From Phoronis australis (taxonomy: Eukaryota; Phoronida; Phoronidae), in the NCBI GenBank assembly GCA_002633005.1, contig NMRA01000258.1:95288-157287 (forward strand): a stretch of 62,000 nucleotides of DNA. The letters are read 5' to 3'. The notes below the pieces were generated by a model, which saw nothing but the letters and a program-made list of their open reading frames with translations, was not told where the DNA came from and made no database searches. This document shows positions 1 through 12,559 of the stretch, in pieces. Every line of letters starts with the position of its first letter. Positions within the stretch are counted from its first letter, which is position 1. The position numbers and the translations under genes were made by a program.

Positions 1-360
1 TGCGTAGGAAGACCAAAATAATAGAGAGGACAAGTACCGACACTGTGCGTAGGAAGACCAAAATAATAGAGAGGACAAGTACCGACACTGTGCGTAGGAA
101 GACCAAAATAATAGAGAGGACAAGTACCGACACTGTGCGTAGGAAGACCAAAATAATAGAGAGGACAAGTACCGACACTGTGCGTAGGAAGACCAAAATA
201 ATAGAGAGGACAAGTACCGACACTGTGCGTAGGAAGACCAAAATAATAGAGAGGACAAGTACCGACACTGTGCGTAGGAAGACCAAAATAATAGAGAGGA
301 CAAGTACCGACACTGTGCGTAGGAAGACCAAAATAATAGAGAGGGCAAGTACTGACACTG
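1..360. repeat. Minisatellite, 45-bp unit, eight copies, cut by the window edge
   Basis: Eight head-to-tail copies begin at 1, 46, 91, 136, 181, 226, 271 and 316. All but the last look identical; the last carries two substitutions. The unit starts tgcgtaggaagaccaaaata. Because 45 is a multiple of three, it produces a spurious repetitive open frame. It starts at base 1, so more copies may lie outside. It sits in the AP2A intron after exon 15. Confidence 0.97.
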
Positions 361-779
361 TGCATGGGAAAGGTGGGGAAGACCAAATTTTCCTGTGACT
401 TTAAAAACATACAATAGCTGCATATTTCTAAAACGATAGTTGTCTCAATATTACAGGACTGAAAACTTCTTAAAATTGTACTTTAATTTTTAAAAAGCTT
501 ACATTTTTGTCACCACGGCAACCATTACTGGACAGTTGCGGAAAAGTTACGTTTTCAAAGGCCACTCTTTATGTTTGATTGCAACAGCAACACTTAAACT
601 GCACAATCAATTGCTCGAAAACAGTCCTTGTTGGTGCTATATTTGGGGAATCAGTGATAAGTTAGCTGAGATATGTCTAAAATCGTAGAGCTGCTCTGCA
701 AAATGGGTGAGACTTAGATCATTAATTGCATACAAAAACTATTATACGAAAAGTTTGGGCTCAGTAATTCTTCACTCAC
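361..779. other. AP2A intron, non-repetitive
   Basis: This is intronic sequence of AP2A between the edge minisatellite and the donor of exon 15 (plus-strand reading tcactcac ending at 779). I see no coding exon, RNA gene or transposon in it. Confidence 0.6.
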
Positions 780-3700
780 CAAAACGTCTGTTGTTGCCAC
801 ACTGCTCAACTGTAAATACTCTACCGCCCTCTGCTGGAGTTCCACGTCAGCATTCCTGATTTGGTTGTCACTGCGCAGAATCTACAACATTTACACAATC
901 AATCAAATCCACAGACCACCAGGTGTCTATTTTGATCACAATTATTATTTAATATCCACTCTTTGATGATGATTACAAACAACGCTGTCACAAAGTATCC
1001 AGCATGTTTACAAATTTCAAAGTAATTCCAATGTACCTTTGAAGCAATGCAATCGTGATTGTTCCTTTGTCGATGTCAAGATGACACAGCTTGTATGAAC
1101 CAAGTGTGTGTACCGCGAGCAGGTGTGTGTGTGTGTACTATGACGAGGAGTGCGTATCCGACCAGAAATGTGTACCAAAACCAGGAGCGTGTGCAATGAC
1201 CAGCAATGTGTACCGCATCCAGGAATGTGTACCCCGACCAGATGTCTGTCACCCGATCAGAAGTGTGCACCCCGACCAGAAGCATGTACTGCGACCAGGA
1301 ATTTGTACCACCACCAAAAGTGTGTACTGCGACCAGGTGTGTGTACCGCGACCAGGAGTGAGTACTTTAATTCGGTGTGTGTACAGTGACAAGGTGCGTG
1401 TACCAAGGGAAGTTGCATGTAATGCAGCCAGGTGTGCGCACTGTGACCAGGTGAGGTAAACACAATGGCTCAACATGACTCACCTGTTGAATGTCAACTT
1501 TAATTTCAGGAAACAAGTTAATGAATTTGATATAGGTAGACAGCAGGAGACCTCTGGTGGCCGGGCTACACAAATGGAACTTGGAGTGAAGCAGTTGGAA
1601 CTGAACCATGGGGCTGTGGAAGAACACAGAGCATAATAAGACATGTGGTGGAGCAAGATACAATGTGTTCAATGTAAGATGGGTGATGGAGCAACATACA
1701 ATGTGTCCAAAGTAGAATAGGTAATGGAGCAAGATACAATGAGTTCAATGTAGTATGGGTGATGGAGCAGAATACAATGTGTTCAATGAAGGACGGGTGA
1801 GGGACAAGATTCAATGTGATCAATGTAGGATGGGTGATGGAGCAGAATACAATGTGTTCAATGAAGGACGGGTGAGGGACAAGATACAATGTGTTCAATG
1901 AAGGGCACATGAGGGAGCAAAATATGGTGTGTTCAATGCAGGAGGGGTGAAGGAGCAAGATACAATGTATTCAATGCATAATAGGTGATTGAACAAGATA
2001 CAGTGTGTTCAATGAGATTTCAAGCAAGTTGTTGCAACACAAAACACACCCATAATGATTTCCTAATCATTTTCAGTACATAAATATAAAATGATACAAA
2101 ATAAAATGTGAAAAACACTTGAGACCCTAGCGACTAAAATGTTTTAAACCTCATATTGTCTCAGTAAAATGACCACAAAATTAACCCAATGTGACGGGAC
2201 GTTCGTAACTTTACGCTTATTGTTATTCTTATTTAGTTGCAAATGTTCAGTTATTCTTATGCTAATGTCTTTGTTGCGTCTCAGTGCGCCTTTGTTACGT
2301 GGGCATGTGGGCGCGACTGTATGTGTCGGGGACTTCGCTAGCGACAGGCTTAGGAGAAGGGTGTTTCCCTTCTTTTGCTTTCATGGAAAGTTGATCGTTA
2401 TCATGTGCAAATTGAACTGAAACGAATGCCTGATGAGAGAAAATACATATTTTGAGGTTCAGTGGAGACTTGCTCTGTTACACCAACATAGAAGAAAAGA
2501 TAAAAAGAATGTTAGTGTCAGAGTTCAAATGTCAGCTACAATTACCTTGAGCGTGGATCTCCAGCGATGAGGTTACCAAATTCACCCAAGATGTAGCCCC
2601 CCACCTTCACCATGTTCTCGTGACAAGCAGGAGCTTGAAGGGCCTGAGTAATAAAGCAACATTATATGAGCGACAGGTGGGCAAATGGGACAAAACACAG
2701 GCGTAGAGTGAAACCAGTCATATTGATGAACAAGCTTCCTGAATAAACAATGACTTGATCAAACTGATTGTTCCATCGCACTAGTCATAAACCTGGAATG
2801 CTAACAGTAAAACTTCACCAATTGCCGATAAAAAGAATAGCCAAAGCTGCCTCGTTTCTTTTTCTAATGTGGTGTGAATGTTAATATTGTCTGTTGGTAG
2901 CTATGGTACTGAACTCAAACTTGGTAAAACAATGTAATTTTGGTTCTTCATTAGTTAACCACATTGTGTCCTAACTGGTGAAATTTGACAGTAACAGAGT
3001 AAGCCTGACAACAGAGGGCACCACTCACCTCGAAGACTGTCTTAGCAGCGTATCCCTGGACATCATCTCTGTTGATGACTATTTGGATGACGCGGTACCA
3101 CACCTGTCAATATGACAAACTATCAAACTGTCTGTGCCACAACCCAAAGCAGGCCATATAAGCATAACAATTGGGCAAAGATAGTTCACCATTGTACCTA
3201 GACTTGCATCATTGGAATTTTAGTCATCTGCTCCTCATGGATTAAGACAGGTCGACTTCATGCGTGATATTGTATTTATTTAACAAACATCATCATTAGT
3301 GTCATCTTTAAAACCTCTGTTTTCGTACCACATATAACTACAAGATGGATTATGCTCAGTCAATGGCTTGCTTCTGTGTCTACATTCACTCAAATGCAAA
3401 AATTCATTCTGGGTTAATCTCGGCAATTTTTTCTACACTTAACTATGACATTACAGTATTTTTCGGGAAAAAAGAAGACAAAACAATGTCCCGCATTTTT
3501 GAAATTATGGTGAAAACCCAGCAAGAAGCCAGACAACAAATAAAACTAGATTGTTTAAGAATTAGCTATTTAGAAATTTCACTGATTTTTGACAAACCAA
3601 ATAAAATTTAACACTCACATTATAGGCAATAATCACTCACAGAGATCTGGCATTTTGAGAACCAGTTTTCTCCACTGAATAGCCGGCATCAAACTGGTTC

Positions 3701-4299
3701 TTAAAATCAGGGACTTCAGACCTGTAAATGACTATTGCCAACAGACAAAACTAAGTAGACCATTATGTTTCAACAAGAGGACCACTTACCTCCTCACTGA
3801 CATAGTCTCCAGCTATTCGTATAAGATTCAATATCGTATCCACATACCATGTGTAGTCTACAGCATACTTCTCAGCCAAGATAGCAACCTTCAACACCTG
3901 AGACACACACACAGTGGCAGAGCTAGTACATACAAGTAGACCACCAAGTTGTCACGGATACCTTGTCAAGGCTTTTTGTATAGTATTATTCAGTGAACAT
4001 TACCTACGTGCAACAGAGTAACTACCAGTGATAGAACAAAATGACAGCAAAACTGAGAATCCGGTAGAAGACAGGAGCCAAATGTCAGTCTTAATGCAAC
4101 AAATCACGATTCTAAGCAAAGAATTTCTTTTATTGGTTAAGAATTGCATGTGATTAATTACCATTTCCTCTCTAATGGAGTAATCAGCCGTCTCAAGATA
4201 CGCCAGCATCTCCTCAACTATTTTGGCAGCATTACTGCGATCACACATAGCGTAGAGCAGATCAACAGCCCTCTGGCGAACACTCACATCTCTCTCAGT
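780..4299 (-). CDS. AP2A: AP2A exons 10-15: C-terminal trunk, last exons in the window
   Basis: Exons 4162-4299, 3790-3897, 3029-3103, 2546-2643, 1484-1613 and 780-881 encode about residues 378-594. Landmarks are [88 protein letters not shown] and [13 protein letters not shown], all diagnostic of AP-2 alpha rather than gamma or other adaptins. Exon 14 (1484-1613) lies between two different minisatellites that each come within about 32 bp of it. No further AP2A exon is visible in 1-779, so the next exon is presumably off the left edge. Confidence 0.95.
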
Positions 4300-7200
4300 C
4301 TACAAGGAGTGTGAAGGAATCAATAATCATGGGTCTACAATGTGATTATTGCACAAGGAATACTTACTCGCAAGTGAACATTAGACACACAAGAGGTTAG
4401 CAGCTGGCCTTTAAAGCAACCTTAATACACGTACTTTGCTTGAACTTAAAGCAAATAAGCAATAGAAGTCTAATGAAGCAACAGCTACCACTGAACAGCA
4501 TTTATTTCAAAACTACATTTGCCTAGACCTCTAACATAAGAAAGGAGCGACACAACGCAAGACAAATTACCTTCAGGGCAGAAATGACTGTTTCCTGGTG
4601 CGTCTTTACAGCTTCGTGAGAAAATTCAGATGTGGCCAACAAGCACATACTCTCCAAGGCAAGATATCTACAAACGGACAAGCACTGTATACAATAAGAT
4701 AAATGTGTGACTGACCATCGTTTCTAATTTGTATTGCTATTTAAATGCTTTTAACAGATATCTACTAATACTTGAAATCCGTGCACGACACAAGGGCAGC
4801 ATGAGGTAAGTATACTTTCTTCAAGTTCACTGAGTTCACCAGTTTAACATACTATCTCATTAACAATTATAGTTTCACCTCGTATGATTAATGGCTTCAC
4901 CCTCGAAATACGTATCTGTGTTGCCAGAGTCATAATTCTCGCTCTTTGTTACCGACCTTACTAAAAGTGCCCAAACAAAACTCACCCATACACCTTCAGT
5001 TGCCCATGACAACTGAACTCACCTAAGGTTAGTCTCCCTGTGCTGTAGAAACTGTCCCAGCTGGTTACAAGCCCGCACCAGGAGGCTGGGGTCACTGTCC
5101 AAGTGTATAATAAGGTTGATGGCCTCAAACAGCACTGCATTCTTGGCATTGGAGTGCTGCACCTTCTTGGACTTGGGAGGCTCCTGTGCCTTGTTCAAGA
5201 TTGTCTCCAGGCATTCAGCGAGTCCTGCGCGTACGGCAGCGTCCTCTGTAGGAGATAACACGAAATAGTGATGGCTCAGTGCTCTGAACTTTCAAGATAA
5301 GAAGAATTGGATGGTGGGAAAACTTAATTCACACAAAAAAGGAAAGCCACCATCTTACTCCGGTCTAACTAAAAATGCTTCTGCATTAAAAAGGCTCCGT
5401 GAGCAATATAGGTCACATTTATCTGCACTACAGAACGTAGTTGGTGAGTTAACTATTTCAAGAACCTAGACTGAGTGTCACAAGCTTGACACAGACTATG
5501 AAACTCAACAAACACTGGCTACTAGATATTTTTATAGACATTCAACAAAACAGTAGTTACTTTACTCACCAGGTGGAGGATAATGTTGTAACAGGCGGAG
5601 CAATTTGACTGACAGCCAGGGGGCGGGGACAAAGTAATAAGTGTAATCTTGAAGGTCAGTATAGGAAGAAGTCACAATCTGGAAATAGAGCAAAAATATT
5701 AAGGAAACATGGAATGGAACAATGAAATTGCATAACAGCCAACAAAGTTATTAATATCATAATATCTCAAATGGCTAGATACAGTTTTTAAATTAAACTT
5801 GAAAATGAGTTTGAGAACGTAACTGAGAACATGTTTCAAATATTGTTAACAAAGTTTTCATTGTTTCACTAACTACATAAAACACCCACAGAGAGACTAT
5901 TTTGTAGCAAGTCTGCCACCATAGACCTCTGTGTTGATTGCCACCATTTTGATATACGCAAAGGTTTCTGGGAAAAGGCTTTGAGTTTGGAGGAGATTCC
6001 TACACAACAAGCCTGTAGGGGGCTCTGTGTGTGTGTGGGTGTCATAATCAGAGCAACCAAAAGGACAGGTATGTTCAATCTGGTAATAGGTTTTGACTAT
6101 CTCTTGCAGAATAAGTAGTGTGAAGAAATATACCAAGGTTGTAATTTTTTTGTAAGATAAATAAATGGCTGTATAACAATTTTTAATCTCAGTAGAAGAA
6201 ACCCACTCCACCACAATCCTAACATCATTTCTAAAATGAGCGTAAAATATTCTTATGAGTAAAATTGTCCGAGTTTATTTCATTAATCATTTTCTAAGCA
6301 ATGTCAGCTAATCTTTTCATGTTCAAGTTGTTTAGTTTTCAAAAGACTTTGTTTGCAGAAACTGTCATTCTGAAGTTAGCGATTTGCATTTTGGAATTTC
6401 AGTGTCAGTGAGTCCAGCCTTTTTCTGCGAGACTAGTTAAATACTCTTTTCAATTAGTTAGCAATCGGGCATTCTGATGTCGGATATAACAAGCTTCAAA
6501 CCGTTACCAATCAAAGAATTCACGAAGGTGTGAAAATGTCAAATAAATGAGCCAAAGGGCATTCACCTTTTGGAACATCGGCCCTTTGGGAAATTGGCTT
6601 TTTGTAGGTGTCGACCCTTTGGACTTTTGTTGCCTGCAGCGGGAATTCCACTTCCTACACATGGCCCGTCGGATTATCGAATAAGCTTCCAACTAATTTT
6701 TTGTTTTTTTTTGTGTTAAATGGTACACCTCGATCTCGAAATGTTTTCAGCCCGAAAACATGAAATAAATTAAGTTTATTCAATCACGCGCCGTCTACTA
6801 TATATGCCATTCCCACAATAAACTCTAACATACTGCTTTGCGTGACCAGTGGCGCCGCCCTAGTGAATTATTTACAAACTGCTATCAACAACACAGTCTA
6901 TTGTATGGAAAGCAATGACAAGCTGAAGCTAAAGTGATGACACAAACCCTGCTAAGACGCGACACAGCCAGCTGTACACACAGCTTGTATTCACCAGGGT
7001 TCTTCTTTACAAGAGCTTCAATCAGACTAGCTGCAGCCGTAACCACACCCTAAAACACAAATGAGGCATTGCTTATTTTGGGACAGTTGAAACTGTAGCC
7101 AAACTTTGAGAGCCATGCAGAACATATACATTAAACAACTGGTGCAGTTGCTTTTAAGTATCTTAAACTTTCTTTTCAAAAGATGACTTAGGCAAAGCAT

Positions 7201-10200
7201 GATGCAGACATGCGCAGTGGCCACTCATGTACCAAAATAATGTTTCTCCAGATATCAGGAAACTAGTGACTTAACTGGAAGATTTAAAGCTATATCGAGT
7301 GCTGTATAAATAATATCACCATTACCTTGCTACAATGCAATTCTCACAATGGCATGAGTTCAACATTTTGACTTAGCCTCACAAAATTTTTTTGAGTATT
7401 GAAAAAACTCAATTCAATAAACTCAAGCGAACAACTCTCCTTTTCTTTGTTAATTCTGTGACCAGGTTGAAGCTCATAGGTGCTATTTTCAGCTTAACAA
7501 ACCATTACCTTCTTGGTTCAACTTAATTTGAAGTTGTGAAGCAACGATTATTATATAACTAAATGGGAGCAGGACACTGAGTGCTCAAGAGTTTAAAATA
7601 TTGCATAATCTCATTTAATTGTAATGTTTAAGTGCAATTCTGTGATTGTGTTAAAAAGAATATTTAACAATGAAGTTAGATCACATCAGCTCACCCACCA
7701 TGTGTTTGTCATTAAGAAGCTGAACGATGCGAGACGCCCATTCATCCATTTTTATAGCATCTGGCGATGAGCGTATTAACCGCAAGAGAGTCAGCGAAGA
7801 ACTCTGTTTCACGCTGTCAATGGTATCCCTGTGAAAAAAAAAACAATTATGCATCAAGTAATAGTGATAGATGCAGGTAAACTTAATTGTTATTCAATAA
7901 GTAAACACTGTACGACACAACTAGAAACCTGAAGCTGATGGAGAACAGACTTACTTAAAAAATATAAAATTCAACGCTATCTACACGCAGAGTACAACCT
8001 GTAACAAAGCAATTCATAATTGAATAATTTAGTATAGCCACACTGTCTGGTACCCTGCATAGTGCCAGACATCAACTCATAAGCTGCATCTAAGTGAAGG
8101 AAAATAGGCGTGGAAATGGTAACTTGCATCTGTTGCGTAGCCTTATTCAAATGTCGTGCTGATTACTACATACTTTAACAGCTAGAACCTTTAAAAGTGA
8201 TTTGGGACTGAGCTGGAACTAGTGTGGTTATGTGGTCATAGTATATACAGTATACACCGTACACACAGTATACACAGCTGATTGATTGATCTCACATGTT
8301 AATCCATGTTTGTGAACATGACTGGGAGGACGAACTATGTCTAGTTACCTGATGAAACAGTGATAGAAAGTGATGAAAGTTACATGGAATGACATGGGCA
8401 ACTAACAGAACCAAAATAACGAGTGACTGCTCAGGTCTTAGTATAAAGCTATTATAAGTGGTTCCTTGTAAACTCAGTTGTGATTTCGCTCACTGAATAG
8501 ATAACCCAAATTCAAACTCTCATGTTCTAGCATTTTTTGACTGATGAACACTTTATGGGATCCGTCAGTGTGCAGAGAAATACTCAACATGCACAAGTGA
8601 TTACTTTACTTAGTTCTTTCATAATGCTTGACCATTAAACATAGTTATAAGCAATCAATTTTTTAAATCACCAAAATTTGGTAATAATGGTTCAAATTTG
8701 CATAAAACGCATGGGGGGCACAAAGGACCATTTTCTTACTCAACTAATTGGGTACAACAGATACCTCTGACACAAAAATTAATTACTAAATAGTTACCAA
8801 ATAAGGAGTAAATTAATAAATTTTGACCAAGACAAATCCACGTGGTTTCATAACGAACATGCGATGAAGCCGAAAATACACAAAGATACAAGGAAGTGCA
8901 GTTCAAAATCACCTACCCAGCTACAAGTAGGTTTGGTATCTCTTTCTTGAGCTCCTCAGCCATCTCTGTAGAGCCTAGGTTGGCCACACATTGAAGGGCC
9001 AGGCACACGAAGACAGGGTTACGGCCACGAAGGTCATTCTTAATGGCTTGAATCACCAGCTTCATCAACTCACTGGTGGCACCAACCAGGACAGAGATGA
9101 ACAGATAGCCCTGAAACATGGACATCAAACCGATCACACAGATGAATACCCAGCCCTGAAACATGGATAGGAAACAGATCTTACAACTTGGACCATGGAA
9201 TGGAAACACTTGGCACAGGTGGACATGTAGCCCTGGAACATGGATGTGAAACAGATGATACCAAGAACATGGGTGGGAAGCAGGTTATAGAGATGAATAG
9301 GAAGCCCTGGAACATGGAAATGTAGACTTAAACAACACAAAGAAGTTTAAAAAAATAGCAAAAGCAACGTAGATCAATACCAAACCAGGAACATCACGGA
9401 ACAAGAAAAAAACAAAAAAAATGATGAACCACCAAATAAATGGGTCACAGTTTGGCAACAACACACAGCATCATCAATAATCCACTGACAATTTCAAATA
9501 AATTAAGATATCCCTTAACAACTTACTATCTGTTTCTCAGTGTACTTGTTAGAGCTGAGCAGGTTAACAGCCTCCATATGACCAAAGTCAATGTCATGGC
9601 CAAGCAAGAAGATGAAGAGAAGTTTACACACATACTTCTTTTTCTGGTAACCATCCAAGGTCTTGTCTCCTGCAATAACAAAAACAACCCGTAGTAGTGA
9701 GATAACTATCTTGACTCAAGCTGCCATTCCGTGTAACGAATATAAAGCGATGATAATAACAACCAAGATCTAAGACAATATTCGCCAGATATTTATTGTT
9801 TACGTTGCTATGACATGTGATGTACTATTGCACTATATGTCTAAGTTGGATTTCAGCAACAGGAAAATATTTTTTAACAATTTAGGGATAATGCATGATA
9901 TTTAGAGACTAACAGAAAATGTTGGTTACTGTCAAATAAAACATGCTGATAGTTATCTTTCCTAAAAAGTTTCATTGTTTCAAGAAATCCTCCTCCTAAA
10001 TGAACATATTAAGCTTTACCATATCCCAATGTGATGTTAGATTTTAGTTGAGCGCATATCTATCAGTGACAAAGTAGTACAACGAAATGTGACATCACCG
10101 CACAAAAATAATACATCCGATGGATGGTAAATCAGAGGGGTAAATTAACTGTTTCTATAACTGCATTTTAGGAAGAGTAAATTCTTACAAATTATAATTT

Positions 10201-12547
10201 TTAACATCATTTCAAAGCCCAAAATGGTCAGGATTTTGATCAGCGAAGTGCAGGCAGTAATATCAAGTAGAGACAATTCCCAAGACAGTGACTGTAATTG
10301 AACATCTTGTGTCAGTGATTCATGTCTTATCAGAGGGATTAAGATTTGCCTGCTGAACTGCTGTGAACAGCTCGCATTCATTCAATTGAAGCTACAGGGT
10401 CACAGGAACAAAGAGTACATCAACAAACCGATGATGTATAGACTAGACCTACTCATTAATCACTGCATGTATGATTTTAATGAAACAAGTGTTTGTTGAC
10501 AGTAAGCTAAACAATTACAGAAACAAAAAAGAACTTTTACCCTAAAACTAAAGCACACATTCAAGTATGTGTGGATATTTAGCCTTGGTATGACAATTGT
10601 CAGGTGATTTATTTAAACAACTAACTGCTAGTACAGCACACACTATGACAAGAAGGAAAATTATATAGGGGCTGAAAGATTAGATAAGGACATAAAAAAT
10701 GGCAAGGGAGACCCCCATTCGTGTTTACTTAATGTTTGTTTTTGGAATTTTCAAACAGCGGGAGGGGTTGGAATTTTGGGCCTGATGGGGGAAATTTTGT
10801 GCAAGCTTCAAATATTTTTCACGGGGGACTAAGGTCCAAAAACCAAAATATTGAGGGCCCTGACCTTTGGTCAATTTATTTCAACCTGAACCTACTACAT
10901 AATGTCTAAAAATGGAAAGTATGAATATCACCGAGAACATATCATAAGGAATCTTTATTGTACTGCAGATTTCATGGGGAATTCGTCAATTACTTGGCGT
11001 ACACTTTTGGCAATTGACAATTGATATGGTGGGTGAAACTAAATGTTTATCAGACCAGCAGGAAGTCTCTCAGTCATAAATCTTAATGGAACACATATGC
11101 TGAAACGATTCCATGACCTTGCATTTAAGTCCAGTTTAGAACCACTAAACCCCAATCCTGGACCATCAAACACAGTACCGATACAAATTTCCCATCTGCG
11201 ACCCTGAACTCCACACAGGCAAAGTAAATAGGATGGACTGTTACCAAAAGCTAAAAATAGTCCATACCCAAGGGCCAAACTCCAGCCCCTTACCATGGCA
11301 CGGACATGGAATCGTTTCCACATTCACATGAATAGAAAAAAAACCCACCTTTAAACTTTGACCTGATGTTTGCCAATTCCTTGTTTATTCTTTTAACTTC
11401 TGCCTCACGACTTTTGCCTGAAAATTGTGACAATACGTGGAACAAAACATTTGGCTCCGGTTAGAAGAAATGATTTGAACAGTTAAATCAAGCCAAAAAG
11501 TAGGGTACCCAATCTGAACTAGACCCATGAAGGTAATTTTGCGTCAGAAACCTCTTATTTGTCTGCATTAACACCCACAGCCTTCAAATTGAGAAATCAA
11601 CATTTAAAGGGCGTAAAGTGGAGTATTGGCAATTAAAAACAAAATTAATAAAAAGGAAAGAGTAAGTGCGTAATTCAATGGTTCATTAAGTTATATTTAT
11701 CACAGTCCACTACTTTGTGTGCAAGAAAAAGCTTAACATAGATTAACGTAGCCGATTCTTAGTCTCAACAAAGCAAATCGTGTTTTGGTGCATTCCACAG
11801 TATTGGTTTTGTTACAGATGTGACATTCAGACAATTTAAATTCCAATATAAAATTAGTAAAACATCACAGTAGTAAGAAATTTTAAGTACACATTACACA
11901 CTTGATGGAAGCACTTCAGGTATCAAAAGTTTTTAATTCTGCACATTATAAGTGTACTAAAATTTACTTTTAATTAGTGTTACAGATGTGACCGAAAATG
12001 CCATGGTTAATATGCTAATGGTGGTTTGTCTAAAAACTCTGTTCTGTCTTTCATATTATGGAACTAGTTTCCCTATAGATAATTTAACTATTTATTTGGC
12101 TATAACATGAAGAAAAGGTTTTTGAACTAAAATNCGTCTTTAACTTACAGTTGCGTATATCTTATATAAACTAGGAAACAAGGCTTGGACATGTATAATA
12201 TCGCCTTTAACTTACAGTTGCGTATATCTGATATAAACTAGGAAACAAGGCTTGGACACGCATAATATCACCTTTAACTTACAGTTGCGTATATCTGATA
12301 TAAACTAGGAAACAAGGCTTGGACATGCATAATATCGCCTTTAACTTACAGTTACGTATATCTGATATAAACTAGGAAACAAGACTTGGACATGCATAAT
12401 ATCGCCTTTAACTTACAGTTACGTACATCTGATATAAACTAGGAAACAAGACTTGGACATGCATAATATCGCCTTTAACTTACAGTTACGTATATCTGAT
12501 ATAAACACGGCCAGGCCTCGCATCACATCCCCCTTAACACCAGGCAT
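780..12547 (-). CDS. AP2A: AP-2 complex subunit alpha (alpha-adaptin), 5' part; continues past the left edge
   Basis: Alpha-adaptin is a large subunit of the AP-2 heterotetramer, which links clathrin to PIP2 and cargo at the plasma membrane during endocytosis. I resolved 15 coding exons, 5' to 3': 12484-12547, 11349-11417, 9527-9669, 8917-9110, 7699-7828, 6948-7049, 5570-5678, 5023-5245, 4571-4667, 4162-4299, 3790-3897, 3029-3103, 2546-2643, 1484-1613, 780-881. They total 1782 nt (594 codons), all junctions are in phase and all introns are GT-AG. The translation follows animal alpha-adaptins nearly residue for residue, e.g. [20 protein letters not shown] and [17 protein letters not shown]. 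Start: the exon-1 ATG gives [20 protein letters not shown], the conserved N terminus. Exon 6 has a weaker donor (GTTTGT). The last exon ends in VATTDVL, near the end of the trunk; the hinge and C-terminal ear lie outside the window. Identity is very secure. Confidence 0.97.
1105..1452. repeat. Degenerate minisatellite, 19-bp unit
   Basis: About 18 diverged copies of a 19-bp unit (tgtgtaccgcgaccaggag type) are present. It lies in AP2A intron 14 and stops about 32 bp from the donor of exon 14. Open frames on both strands here are by-products of the repeat. Confidence 0.9.
1644..2012. repeat. Minisatellite, 38-bp unit
   Basis: About ten copies of a 38-bp unit are present (gagcaagatacaatgtgttc core at 1651, 1689, 1727 and onward). 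It begins about 30 bp beyond the 5' edge of AP2A exon 14 in intron 13. On the transcribed (minus) strand the unit is rich in pyrimidine runs, close to where the branch point and polypyrimidine tract of exon 14 must lie. Confidence 0.92.
4571..9110 (-). CDS. AP2A: AP2A exons 4-9: central trunk solenoid
   Basis: Exons 8917-9110, 7699-7828, 6948-7049, 5570-5678, 5023-5245 and 4571-4667 encode about residues 93-377, the ARM/HEAT-like helical trunk that cradles sigma and mu subunits. Landmarks are [49 protein letters not shown] and [10 protein letters not shown]. Exon 4 (8917-9110) is notable because its acceptor sequence is repeated in the upstream intron. The introns at 5679-6947 and 7829-8916 hold no coding sequence that I recognise. 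Confidence 0.95.
9106..9317 (-). repeat. Degenerate tandem copies of the AP2A exon 4 splice acceptor
   Basis: The 15-mer agccctgaaacatgg spans the real acceptor of exon 4 (9106-9120). It recurs unchanged at 9152-9166, and as agccctggaacatgg at 9229-9243 and 9303-9317. On the minus strand each copy reads CCATGTTTCAG or CCATGTTCCAG followed by GGCT, so three intronic acceptor-like copies precede the true one. The sequence between copies is also related (aacagatgaata type) but diverged. Confidence 0.85.
9527..12547 (-). CDS. AP2A: AP2A exons 1-3: N-terminal segment with cargo and PIP2 contacts
   Basis: Exons 12484-12547, 11349-11417 and 9527-9669 encode residues 1-92. Arg20 in SDIRN corresponds to the arginine that, with the sigma subunit, recognises acidic dileucine cargo in mammalian alpha. 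The basic cluster YQKKKYVCK (about residues 52-60) corresponds to the N-terminal PIP2-binding patch. These functional assignments come from family knowledge; the residues are read directly. Exon 1 has a candidate 3' splice site just upstream of the ATG (exon edge about 12559, minus-strand reading GCTTTGTAG), so the 5' UTR is probably split by an intron. Confidence 0.93.
9670..11348 (-). other. AP2A intron 2, no recognised feature
   Basis: This 1.7-kb intron lies between exon 3 and exon 2. Short open frames are present on both strands, but none resembles a protein that I know. I see no tandem array or terminal inverted repeat. Confidence 0.5.
12135..12506 (-). repeat. Minisatellite, 67-bp unit, six copies, containing the AP2A exon 1 donor
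   Basis: The donor core aacttacagtt recurs at exact 67-bp spacing (cttacag at 12144, 12211, 12278, 12345, 12412 and 12479). The last copy is the real exon 1/intron 1 boundary. The last 23 nt of exon 1 (12484-12506) and the donor GTAAGTTAAAGG are part of the unit, so five extra donor copies lie downstream in intron 1. The sequence carries a single undetermined base at 12134, the distal edge of the array. Confidence 0.96.
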
Positions 12548-12559
12548 GATGCGGTTGAC

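Noticed and set aside
45-398. A 117-residue repetitive open frame over the 45-bp array
   Set aside because: It is a by-product of a repeat whose length is divisible by three. It lies in an AP2A intron and has no splice support or homology.
1076-1958. Cys-rich and Tyr/His-rich open frames on both strands
   Set aside because: They are readings of the 19-bp and 38-bp minisatellites; only the AP2A exon at 1484-1613 is real coding sequence here.
6540-6700. gccaaagggc and ggccctttgg repeated in opposite orientation
   Set aside because: The match is short and imperfect, with no clear ends; I could not show an element.
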